Shown here one piece after another: positions 1 through 6,497 of a stretch of 9,414 bases of DNA. The notes beneath the pieces were generated by a model. It was not told where the DNA came from. It worked only from the letters and a program-made list of their open reading frames with translations, and did not search any database. Both the position numbers and the translations under genes were made by a program. The stretch is from contig JAEZBF010000330.1 of assembly GCA_023427545.1 (NCBI GenBank), positions 1 to 9,414 on the forward strand. Reading direction: 5' to 3'. This DNA comes from Pseudomonadota bacterium (GTDB lineage Bacteria; Pseudomonadota; Alphaproteobacteria; Rhizobiales; Devosiaceae). Position 1 is the stretch's first letter; the number at the start of each line of letters is the position of its first letter.

Positions 1-297
1 GCCTTCTACAACCCGCGTTCAGGTCGCCGAACCGAATTGCTCAATGTCGCCAGAGACATAATGCTGCAGCACCGCCCCCTTACCACGCCGGTCATTGTCG
101 CTCGAGACCTCGGCCGGCCGAATCAGCAGGTGACGGTCACCACCCTCGCTGACTTCGACCCGAGCTCTGTTGACATGCTCACCATCGTGCTCGTCGGCGC
201 CTCGACCTCGCGCGCCTTCCAGCGTGGCGATGGCCGCTTGCTCGCCTACACGCCCCGCGGCTACGCCAGCAAAACCACTGCCGAGGCCGCCCAATGA
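1..297 (+). CDS. cobJ: Precorrin-3B C17-methyltransferase, C-terminal part (5' end outside window)
   Basis: CobJ is a cytosolic SAM-dependent methylase of the corrin ring. It methylates C17 of precorrin-3B and drives ring contraction to precorrin-4. Only the last 98 codons are present: frame 1 is open from the first base to the TGA at 295-297. The fragment begins AFYNPRSGRR, the substrate-side motif of the tetrapyrrole methylase fold. It continues through TPVIVARDLGRP and VTTLADFD to VDMLTIVLVGAS and the terminal YTPRGYASK, which matches CobJ/CbiH C-termini. The stop codon overlaps the cobM start as ATGA (294-297), so the two genes are almost certainly cotranscribed and translationally coupled. 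CobJ and CbiH cannot be told apart from this part alone. The CobM-type neighbour favours CobJ. Nothing suggests the gene is broken; it is cut only by the window edge. Confidence 0.9.
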   Translation, partial: AFYNPRSGRRTELLNVARDIMLQHRPLTTPVIVARDLGRPNQQVTVTTLADFDPSSVDMLTIVLVGASTSRAFQRGDGRLLAYTPRGYASKTTAEAAQ

Positions 298-1073
298 CCG
301 TCTACTTCATCGGCGCTGGACCCGGTGCCGCCGACCTCATCACCGTGCGCGGCCAGCGGCTGATCGAGCGCTGCCCCGTCTGCCTCTACGCCGGCTCGCT
401 CGTTCCGCCCGAGATCGTCGCCATGGCCCCGCCGGACGCCCTGGTGCTCGACACCGCCCCCATGCACCTCGACGAAATCGTCTCAAAAATTTCCGCCGCC
501 CACGCCCGCGGGCACGATGTCGCCCGCGTCCACTCCGGGGATCCTTCGATCTACGGTGCCATCGCCGAGCAGATGCGGCGGCTCGATGCGCTCGGGATTC
601 CCTACGAGATCGTCCCCGGCGTTCCGGCGTTCGCCGCCGCCGCCGCGCGGCTGGGCACCGAGCTTACGCTGCCCGAGATCGCCCAGACGATCATCCTGAC
701 CCGCACGCCCGGCAAGGCCTCGCCCATGCCCGAGACGGAATCGCTGGAGCGGCTCGGCGCCTCACGTGCGACCCTCTGCATCCATCTCTCGATCCGCAAC
801 CTCGCGCACGTCGAGGCGGCGTTGACGCCCCACTATGGCTCCGACTGCCCGGTCGCCATCGTCTACCGCGCGACCTGGCCCGACGAGCGGATCATCCTGA
901 CGACGCTGGCCGAGATGCGCGCCGCAGTCCGCGAGGCCAAGATCACGCGTACCGCGCTCGTATTCGTCGGTCTGGTGTTCGGCATCGCGCGCTTCCCCGA
1001 GTCGCGGCTCTACGCGTCCGATTTCGCCCACGTGCTCCGCAACGCGGGCAAGAAGAAGGACCGGGTGGCCTAG
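294..1073 (+). CDS. cobM: Precorrin-4 C11-methyltransferase
   Basis: CobM uses SAM to methylate C11 of precorrin-4, giving precorrin-5. The protein is 259 aa, the usual family length. The N-terminal SAM-binding loop is FIGAGPGAADLITVRG (residues 5-20), followed by RCPVCLYAGSLVP, wording typical of the aerobic P. denitrificans-type CobM. HSGDPSIYGA (about 80-89) and VPGVPAFAAAAARLG (from 107) are the second and third methylase motifs. The C-terminal half has CPVAIVYRATWPDE and RTALVFVGLV, as expected. The ATG at 294 overlaps the cobJ stop, and a GAGG at 283-286 lies 7 nt upstream as a ribosome binding site. The gene ends 12 bp before the convergent cobK stop, with no visible T-tailed terminator between them. 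The anaerobic homologue CbiF is the alternative, judged less likely from the motif wording. Confidence 0.95.
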   Translation: MTVYFIGAGPGAADLITVRGQRLIERCPVCLYAGSLVPPEIVAMAPPDALVLDTAPMHLDEIVSKISAAHARGHDVARVHSGDPSIYGAIAEQMRRLDALGIPYEIVPGVPAFAAAAARLGTELTLPEIAQTIILTRTPGKASPMPETESLERLGASRATLCIHLSIRNLAHVEAALTPHYGSDCPVAIVYRATWPDERIILTTLAEMRAAVREAKITRTALVFVGLVFGIARFPESRLYASDFAHVLRNAGKKKDRVA

Positions 1074-1085
1074 ATGAGGTGCCGC

Positions 1086-1817
1086 CTACTCCCGATCCAG
1101 GTGCAGCGCGGCGATGCAGCGGCCGATGCTCTGGTACTCCCGCACCTTGGGTTTCTCAGGCCTCTCGATGATGATCGTCTTGAGCCCCAGCGCTTGCGCC
1201 GCAAAGAGCTTGGCTTCGGTCTGCGCCCCGCCCGAGTTCTTGCTCACGAGGTGGGTGATCTTCTCCTTGCGCATCAGCTCGGTTTCCTCGCGCACGTAGT
1301 ATGGCGGGCGGGACTCGATGGCCCAGCAATGCGGCGGCAGCCAGTCGGGCACCTCGATCGCCCGGATCAGGAAAGTGCAGTCGGTTCGCGCGTAGAACGC
1401 CTCCAGGCCGTGATGACCGATGGTGAGGAACGCCCGCGACCCGCGTGGCAGCTCCGCAGCGGCCGCCTCGGCGTTCGGCACCCGGGTCCAGAAGGCATAG
1501 TGCGGCTCGACCCAGCCCGGCCGGGTCAGCCGCACCAGCGGCACCCCCGCCTGTTCCGCTGCGACCGCGGCGTTGGTCGACATCTGCGCGGCATAGGGGT
1601 GGGTGGCATCGACAACCCGGCCGAAGCCCTCGCTCTGGATGTAGGCGGCAAGGAATTCCGCACCGCCGAACCCGCCGACGCGGACTTCCGCCCCCTCCGG
1701 CAGCAGCGGTGCGCTCGTGCGGCCCGCGAGCGAGATCGTGACCGGGTGACCGAGCGCGATGACCGCGCTGCAGAGCGCGCGCGCCTCTGCCGTGCCACCC
1801 AGCACCAGGATCTTCAT
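1086..1817 (-). CDS. cobK: Precorrin-6A reductase
   Basis: CobK is an NADPH-dependent reductase that reduces precorrin-6A to precorrin-6B (the anaerobic homologue is CbiJ). The 243-aa product has the expected size. It starts MKILVLGGTAEAR, the N-terminal nucleotide-binding loop. DATHPYA lies at 70-76, a hallmark active-site segment, and SKNSGG at about 192-197 is followed by TEAKLFAAQALGL and IIIERP, the C-terminal family signature. The ATG (1817-1815) directly abuts the cbiD stop (TGAATG junction), so translation is probably coupled to cbiD and the two form one minus-strand unit. The stop lies 12 bp from the convergent cobM stop. No frameshift or missing motif is seen. Confidence 0.95.
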   Translation of the reverse strand: MKILVLGGTAEARALCSAVIALGHPVTISLAGRTSAPLLPEGAEVRVGGFGGAEFLAAYIQSEGFGRVVDATHPYAAQMSTNAAVAAEQAGVPLVRLTRPGWVEPHYAFWTRVPNAEAAAAELPRGSRAFLTIGHHGLEAFYARTDCTFLIRAIEVPDWLPPHCWAIESRPPYYVREETELMRKEKITHLVSKNSGGAQTEAKLFAAQALGLKTIIIERPEKPKVREYQSIGRCIAALHLDRE

Positions 1818-2903
1818 TCAGCCGCTCTCCCCGACGATGTGGCCATCGCTGTCGACCACCAGCACGTCCACGGAAATGTCTGGGCCGGCAATACGTTGCG
1901 CGACATCACAGGCGCCGCGGGCGACAAGCTGGGCAAGTTCTGGCCCAACAAGCTTCAACGCGGCGTTGGCGCTACCCGCACTTCGGATTGCCTCGTCGAC
2001 CCCGGCACGTTGCGATTGAAAAGCCGTCGCCAGAGCATCGAGGTCGACCGTCGAACGCGCGGAGTGCAGGTCCATCGCACCCTGCATCAGCTTGCAGAGC
2101 TTGGCGAAGCCGCCGGCGATCGTTACCCGCCTGACCGGATGCGCCCGCGCGTATTTGAGCAGCCCGCCCACGAAATCGCCCATGTCGATGTAGGATTCGA
2201 TGGGCAGGCCGAGGCGCGCCATTGCCGCCTTCTCCGACCGGTCGCCGGTCGCCCCCACGACATGGTCGATCCCCATGGCTCGTGCCACGTCGATGCCGCG
2301 CCGGATCGAATCGATCCACGCCGAGCACGAATAGGGGATGACGATGCCGGTCGTGCCGAGGATCGAAAGGCCCCCGAGGATGCCCAGCCGCGGGTTCCAG
2401 GTTCTCTCCGCCAGCCGCTCGCCCCCCGGTACGGAGATCGTCACGTCGAAGTCGGCCGGCTTGCCGAGATCGTTGGCCACAGCTTCGACTTCGGCCGTGA
2501 TCATCCGCCGCGGAACGGGGTTGATCGCCGGCTCGCCGACCGAGAGCGGCAGCCCCGGTTTGGTGACCGTGCCCACGCCCTGCCCGGCATGGAAGGTGAT
2601 GCCCGAACCGGCGGCGCCCGCCGCCACCCGCGCAACGACCAGCGCGCCGTGCGTGACATCGGGATCGTCGCCCGCGTCCTTGATGATACCCGCTTCGGCG
2701 AAACCCTCTCCGCTGCTCTGGTGGGCGAGCGCGAAGCTCGGCCGCTGGCCGCCGGGCAGGGTGATCTCGACGGGATCCTCGTAGGCGCCGCTAAGAAGGG
2801 CAGAGACGGCCGAGCGCGCAGCGGCCGTCGCGCAGGCGCCGGTGGTCCACCCGCGCCGCAACGGTGTACCCTCAGGCCGGAGATCGCGTTCTGCGTCGCT
2901 CAT
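1818..2903 (-). CDS. cbiD: CbiD-type (cobalt-)precorrin-5B C1-methyltransferase
   Basis: CbiD is the C1-methyltransferase first described in the anaerobic B12 pathway and is unrelated in fold to CobF, which does the C1 step in the classical aerobic route. The product is 361 aa, the normal length. LRRGWTTGACATAA (15-28) is the diagnostic N-terminal motif. It is followed by GSGITFHAGQGVGTVTKPGL, GEPAINPVPR, GGLSILGTTGIVIPYSCSAW and FVGGLLKYARAHP, all matching the family core. The ATG at 2903 is the only in-frame start before a TAG four codons upstream, and no Shine-Dalgarno sequence precedes it. An internal TTG at codon 15 does have a purine-rich GAGG upstream, but it would start the protein inside the conserved motif. 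The gene is divergent from cobA (29 bp) and coupled to cobK. In a set with CobM, CobA and CobK, it is inferred to replace CobF. Confidence 0.93.
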   Translation of the reverse strand: MSDAERDLRPEGTPLRRGWTTGACATAAARSAVSALLSGAYEDPVEITLPGGQRPSFALAHQSSGEGFAEAGIIKDAGDDPDVTHGALVVARVAAGAAGSGITFHAGQGVGTVTKPGLPLSVGEPAINPVPRRMITAEVEAVANDLGKPADFDVTISVPGGERLAERTWNPRLGILGGLSILGTTGIVIPYSCSAWIDSIRRGIDVARAMGIDHVVGATGDRSEKAAMARLGLPIESYIDMGDFVGGLLKYARAHPVRRVTIAGGFAKLCKLMQGAMDLHSARSTVDLDALATAFQSQRAGVDEAIRSAGSANAALKLVGPELAQLVARGACDVAQRIAGPDISVDVLVVDSDGHIVGESG

Positions 2904-2932
2904 CTTAACGATCTATATACCGGAGCAATCGC
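2904..2932. promoter_or_regulatory. 29-bp divergent gap between cbiD and cobA with palindromic TATATA
   Basis: This gap separates the start codons of cbiD (-) and cobA (+). It contains TATATA at 2914-2919, which reads the same on both strands and resembles a -10 element. On the minus strand the hexamer ends 10 nt before the cbiD ATG, which would give a transcript with almost no 5' leader, in line with the missing Shine-Dalgarno. On the plus strand a start from this hexamer would begin at or after the cobA ribosome binding site, so cobA is more likely transcribed from inside the cbiD coding region. No convincing -35 was found on either side, so promoter function is inference. The gap is too short for a riboswitch. 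Confidence 0.35.
2922..2925 (+). promoter_or_regulatory. Ribosome binding site fixing the cobA TTG start
   Basis: GGAG sits 7 nt upstream of the TTG at 2933, an ideal spacing. No in-frame ATG or GTG lies before the conserved VWLVGAGPG segment. The next in-frame TTG (2957) has no purine-rich sequence at a suitable distance. This site decides the unusual TTG start of cobA. Confidence 0.7.
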
Positions 2933-3745
2933 TTGAGCCCCGGTCATTTTGCAGCCTTGGATAACGCGGCATTCCCGCCGTTCGCCCCGGGCACGGTGTG
3001 GCTCGTCGGCGCCGGCCCGGGAGCCCCCGGCCTGATTTCGCTTCTAGGTTACTATTCGCTGGGGCAGGCCGACGTCATCGTCTACGACGCGCTGGTGCAG
3101 GACGCACTGCTCGATCTTGCAAGCCCGGCGGCCGAGCGCGTCTATGCCGGCAAGCGCGGTGGCAAGCCAAGCGAGAAGCAGGCCGATATCACTCAAAAGC
3201 TCATCGCCTGGGCCAAAGCCGGCCGCCGGGTGCTCCGCCTCAAGGGCGGCGACCCGCTGATGTTCGGGCGCGGCGCCGAAGAGGCGCTCGCACTAGCGGC
3301 CCACGGCATTCCCTTCCGCTTCGTGCCGGGCATTTCCTCCGGCCTTGGCGGACTGGCCTATGCCGGCATCCCCGTCACCCACCGCGACACCAACCACGCG
3401 GTGATCTTCCTGACAGGCCACGACGAAACCGGCGGAATACCGGCCGCTGTCGACTGGAACGCCGTCGCCAACGCCGCCCCGGTGCTGGTTATGTTCATGG
3501 CGGTCAAGCACCTGCGCTCGATCGCCGAGAAGCTGCTTGCCGCCGGCCGCAGCCCCGATGACCGGCTCGCCATCGTCTCCAATGCGGCCCTGCCGCAGCA
3601 GCGCGTGGTTGAGACGACGCTGGGCAACGTTGGCGGGCTTACGGCCATCGAAACGCCGGCGATCGTCGTGCTCGGTCCCGTAACCATGATGCGCGAGCGG
3701 CTCGAGTGGTACACGGCGGAGCTGCGGGAGAATGGCATTGGCTAG
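2933..3745 (+). CDS. cobA: Uroporphyrinogen-III C-methyltransferase (SUMT)
   Basis: CobA uses two SAM to methylate uroporphyrinogen III at C2 and C7, giving precorrin-2. This is the branch point committing tetrapyrrole to corrin (and sometimes siroheme) synthesis. The 270-aa protein is a stand-alone SUMT without CysG-type dehydrogenase/chelatase domains. Features in order are a roughly 20-residue N-terminal lead, VWLVGAGPGAPGL (22-34), ADVIVYDALV, AGKRGGKPSEKQ, RLKGGDPLMFGRGAEE (102-117), VPGISSGLGGLAYAGIPVTH (from 131) and FLTGHDETGG. Several usually near-invariant positions differ from the family as I know it: GPGDP is GPGAP, and GDPFVFGRGGEE is GDPLMFGRGAEE. The fold and remaining motifs are intact, so I still call it functional. 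It starts at TTG, set by GGAG 7 nt upstream, and its stop overlaps cobB by 14 nt. Confidence 0.93.
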   Translation: MSPGHFAALDNAAFPPFAPGTVWLVGAGPGAPGLISLLGYYSLGQADVIVYDALVQDALLDLASPAAERVYAGKRGGKPSEKQADITQKLIAWAKAGRRVLRLKGGDPLMFGRGAEEALALAAHGIPFRFVPGISSGLGGLAYAGIPVTHRDTNHAVIFLTGHDETGGIPAAVDWNAVANAAPVLVMFMAVKHLRSIAEKLLAAGRSPDDRLAIVSNAALPQQRVVETTLGNVGGLTAIETPAIVVLGPVTMMRERLEWYTAELRENGIG

Positions 3746-5024
3746 CGGTTTGATCATCGCCGCACCCCGCACCGGCTCGGGCAAGACGCTGGTCACGCTG
3801 GGCCTGATCGGCGCTTTGAGGGCGAAGGGCATCGAGGTCGCCCCCGCCAAGACCGGACCGGACTACATCGACACAGCGATCCTGGCTCGTGTAGCTGGCC
3901 GCGGGGCGATCAACCTGGACCCTTGGGCGATGTCCCCGGCCCGCCTCCAGAGCCTCGCCGCCGGTGCGGCAAGCACCGCCGACCTCCTCCTGGTCGAAGG
4001 GGTGATGGGCCTGTTCGACGGTGCAGCCGACGGCACCGGCTCGACGGGCGACCTCGCGGCGGCGCTGGGCCTGCCGGTCATCCTCGTTGTCGATGCCGAG
4101 CGGCAGGGCCAATCGATAGCTGCACTCGTCGCCGGGTTCTCCGCGTGGCGGATCGGAGTGAAGGTGGCCGGCGTTATCGTCAACCGCGTCGCGACCACCC
4201 GCCATGAACGCATGCTGCGACACGCGCTCCGCGAGACCGGCCTTCCCGTGCTGGGGGTCCTGCCGCGCCGCGAGGCGCTGCACCTCCCCGCCCGCCATCT
4301 CGGCCTCGTCCTTCCCAACGAGATCGCCGGGTTCGACGCGGTGGCAGCCGAAGCAGCCGCCGTCATTGCCGAGTACGTCCAACTCGACCTCATGCTCTCC
4401 CTCGCTGGCCGCCGCGAACCCGCGACTCCGACCCAGCGCCTGCCGCCGCTCGGCCAGCGCATCGCCATCGCCCGGGACGATGCTTTCGCATTCCTCTACC
4501 CGCACTGGCTCGACGACTGGCAGGCGCAGGGAGCCGAGCTCAGCTTCTTCTCCCCGCTGCAGGACGAGGCGCCAGACCCCTTGGCCGATGCCGTCCTCCT
4601 CTCCGGCGGCTATCCCGAGCTTCATGCCGGAAGGCTCGCGGCGGCCAGCGGCTTCAAGGCGGGCCTTGCCGCCGCGCAGGGCCGTGGCGACCTGGTCTAC
4701 GGCGAGTGCGGCGGCTTCATGGTCCTGGGCGAGACCCTGATCGACCGCGACGGGGTCACTCACGAGATGACCGGGCTGCTGCCGGTCACCACCCGCATCG
4801 ACCGCCCGCGGCGCAGCCTTGGCTATCGTCGCCTCGTGCACGCGAGCCCGCTGCCCTGGCCGGAGCGGCTCTACGGGCACGAGTTCCACTACTCGGCGGG
4901 GAGCGTAAACTCCGCCGCGCCGCTGTTTGCCGCGACGGACGCCGTGGGCGAGCCGCAGCCGGACATGGGCGCGGTGGTGGGGCGGGTGATGGGCTCTTAT
5001 GCGCACGTGATCAACGTGGCATAA
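3732..5024 (+). CDS. cobB: Hydrogenobyrinic/cobyrinic acid a,c-diamide synthase
   Basis: CobB is an ATP- and glutamine-dependent amidotransferase that amidates the a and c carboxyl groups of hydrogenobyrinic acid (cobyrinic acid for CbiA). The 430-aa length is typical. The N-terminal synthetase domain carries the P-loop APRTGSGKT (11-19), KTGPDYID and LLLVEGVMGLFDG. The C-terminal class I glutaminase-like domain has LSGGYPELHAGRLA and YGECGGFMVLGE with the nucleophile Cys326. It then shows GHEFHYS (His383/His386), and His425 lies in the terminal GSYAH as the likely catalytic histidine. The ATG at 3732 lies inside the end of cobA (14-nt overlap), with GGAG at 3718-3721. A TTG two codons later (3738) has GGGAG at 7 nt and is a possible alternative start that changes the protein by only two residues. 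CobB versus CbiA cannot be settled by eye; the neighbours favour CobB. Confidence 0.95.
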   Translation: MALASGLIIAAPRTGSGKTLVTLGLIGALRAKGIEVAPAKTGPDYIDTAILARVAGRGAINLDPWAMSPARLQSLAAGAASTADLLLVEGVMGLFDGAADGTGSTGDLAAALGLPVILVVDAERQGQSIAALVAGFSAWRIGVKVAGVIVNRVATTRHERMLRHALRETGLPVLGVLPRREALHLPARHLGLVLPNEIAGFDAVAAEAAAVIAEYVQLDLMLSLAGRREPATPTQRLPPLGQRIAIARDDAFAFLYPHWLDDWQAQGAELSFFSPLQDEAPDPLADAVLLSGGYPELHAGRLAAASGFKAGLAAAQGRGDLVYGECGGFMVLGETLIDRDGVTHEMTGLLPVTTRIDRPRRSLGYRRLVHASPLPWPERLYGHEFHYSAGSVNSAAPLFAATDAVGEPQPDMGAVVGRVMGSYAHVINVA

Positions 5025-5033
5025 GCCCGCTCC

Positions 5034-6497
5034 ATGGCGCGGACGCTGATGTTCATGGGGACTGGCTCCGATGTAGGCAAGTCGCTGATCGTGGCCGGCC
5101 TCTGCCGCGCCTTCACCAGCCGTGGCCTCAGGGTCGCGCCGTTCAAGCCGCAGAACATGTCCAACAACGCCGCCGTCACCGCAGATGGAGGCGAGATCGG
5201 CCGCGCCCAGGCGCTGCAGGCGCGGGCAGCGCGGCGAGACCCGTTGACGGCGATGAACCCGGTGCTGCTCAAGCCGGAGCATGAGCGCGGGGCGCAGCTC
5301 GTGGTCCGGGGACAGCGGGTGGGTTCCTTCCCTGCCCGCGAATACTGGAAGATGCGCGGCGAGCTGCTGCCGCAGGTCACGGCTGCATTCCGCGAGCTCG
5401 CCGTCGAGGCCGACCTTGTCCTCGTCGAGGGCGCGGGGAGCGCGTCGGAGATCAACCTGCGCGGCAACGACATCGCCAACTTCGGCTTCGCCCGCGCCGT
5501 TGACGTGCCGGTGGTGGTGATCGGCGATATCCACCGGGGCGGCGTCATCGCCGCGCTCGCCGGCACCTTCGCGGTGATCGATCCTGCCGATGCGCAGCTG
5601 ATCCGCGCAACGCTCGTCAACCGCTTCCAAGGAGACCCGGCGCTGTTCGAGGATGGCCGCGCCGTCATCGCCGAGCGCACCGGCGTCCCGTGCCTTGGGC
5701 CAGTGCCCGAGTTCCCCGATGCGCGAAAGTTGCCGGCGGAGGATGTTCTCGCCCTCGAAACGCGGCGCCAGGCTGCTAGCGGCCCCTTCCGCATCGCCGT
5801 GCCGCGGCTGCCGCGGATTGCGAACTTCGACGACCTCGATCCGCTCGCGGCTGAGCCGGGCGTCTCGCTCGCCATCGTGCCCCCCGGCGAGCCGATCCCG
5901 CCCTCCGACCTCATCATCATTCCCGGCTCGAAAGCCACGCTGGCCGACCTCGCGGCGCTGCGGGGGAACGGCTGGGACATCGACATTCGCGCTCACCACA
6001 GGCAGGGCGGCGCCGTTCTCGGTATCTGCGGCGGCTATCAGATGCTCGGGCGCGAGGTCGCTGATCCCTCTGGTATCGAAGGATCGCCCGAAACCGTGCC
6101 CGGCCTCGGCTTGCTCGACGTCGCCACCGCGCTGCTGCCGCAAAAGCAGCTGAGGCTCGAAGCCGCGGTGCACGCTGATTCGGGGGAGCGGCTGACGGGC
6201 TATCACATGCACATGGGCGTGACCCAGGGCGCCGACACCGCCCGCCCCTTCGCACGTGTTGCGGGCGAGGCCGAGGGCGCGGTCAGCGCCGACGGACGCG
6301 TCATGGGCACCTATCTCCACGGCCTCTTCGCTGCCGATGGCTTCCGCCGCGCCTTCCTTGCAGCGCTCGGCTCACCGCTGAGGGATGACACGGCCTACGA
6401 GGCCAGCATCGAGGCCACCCTCGACGCGCTGGCTAGCCATCTCGAACGCCATCTCGACCTCGACGCTCTGCTCGCCATGAGCGCGGAACTCGCTTGA
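5034..6497 (+). CDS. cobQ: Cobyric acid synthase (adenosylcobyrinic acid a,c-diamide amidating)
   Basis: CobQ (CbiP) performs four successive ATP/glutamine-dependent amidations of side chains b, d, e and g, giving adenosylcobyric acid. The 487-aa product has the usual two domains. The N-terminal P-loop domain begins MARTLMFMGTGSDVGKS (GTGSDVGKS at 9-17), with FKPQNMSNNAAVT, LLKPEHERGAQLVVRG, LVLVEGAGSASEINLR and VIGDIHRGGVIAAL. The C-terminal glutaminase domain has LIIIPGSKATLADL, GICGGYQMLGRE with the nucleophile Cys332, and GTYLHGLF with His429. The start is 9 bp after the cobB stop. Its Shine-Dalgarno is poor, so translation probably relies on reinitiation after cobB. An in-frame ATG at codon 6 would trim into the P-loop strand and is less likely. 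The TGA overlaps the next ATG by one base. Confidence 0.97.
   Translation: MARTLMFMGTGSDVGKSLIVAGLCRAFTSRGLRVAPFKPQNMSNNAAVTADGGEIGRAQALQARAARRDPLTAMNPVLLKPEHERGAQLVVRGQRVGSFPAREYWKMRGELLPQVTAAFRELAVEADLVLVEGAGSASEINLRGNDIANFGFARAVDVPVVVIGDIHRGGVIAALAGTFAVIDPADAQLIRATLVNRFQGDPALFEDGRAVIAERTGVPCLGPVPEFPDARKLPAEDVLALETRRQAASGPFRIAVPRLPRIANFDDLDPLAAEPGVSLAIVPPGEPIPPSDLIIIPGSKATLADLAALRGNGWDIDIRAHHRQGGAVLGICGGYQMLGREVADPSGIEGSPETVPGLGLLDVATALLPQKQLRLEAAVHADSGERLTGYHMHMGVTQGADTARPFARVAGEAEGAVSADGRVMGTYLHGLFAADGFRRAFLAALGSPLRDDTAYEASIEATLDALASHLERHLDLDALLAMSAELA

Noticed and set aside
1074..1085. A bidirectional terminator between convergent cobM and cobK.
   Set aside because: The gap is 12 bp and I saw no hairpin with a T-run across the two gene ends. 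Termination, if any, must be factor-dependent.
170..1171. A 333-codon plus-strand frame overlapping cobM in another phase.
   Set aside because: The translation is low-complexity and Arg/Pro-rich, while the overlapping cobM frame has every methylase motif.
2927..2934. The octamer AATCGCTT is shared by the cbiD/cobA gap and the cobU upstream region (8051-8058), suggesting a common operator.
   Set aside because: An 8-base match between two such regions is plausible by chance. It overlaps the cobA start codon in one case, lies in the opposite orientation relative to cobU in the other, and shows no dyad symmetry.
1074..2936. A 620-codon open frame on the plus strand across cobK and cbiD.
   Set aside because: It is antisense to two genes with clear family signatures. 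Its product shows no domain and has the Arg/Asp/His-rich composition of a shadow frame.
3639..6320. A very long open frame (about 890 codons) on the minus strand opposite cobB and cobQ.
   Set aside because: It lies antisense to two genes with complete family motifs. The translation is rich in Arg, Gly, Ala and His with no recognisable domain, which is what GC-rich third-position bias produces on the opposite strand.
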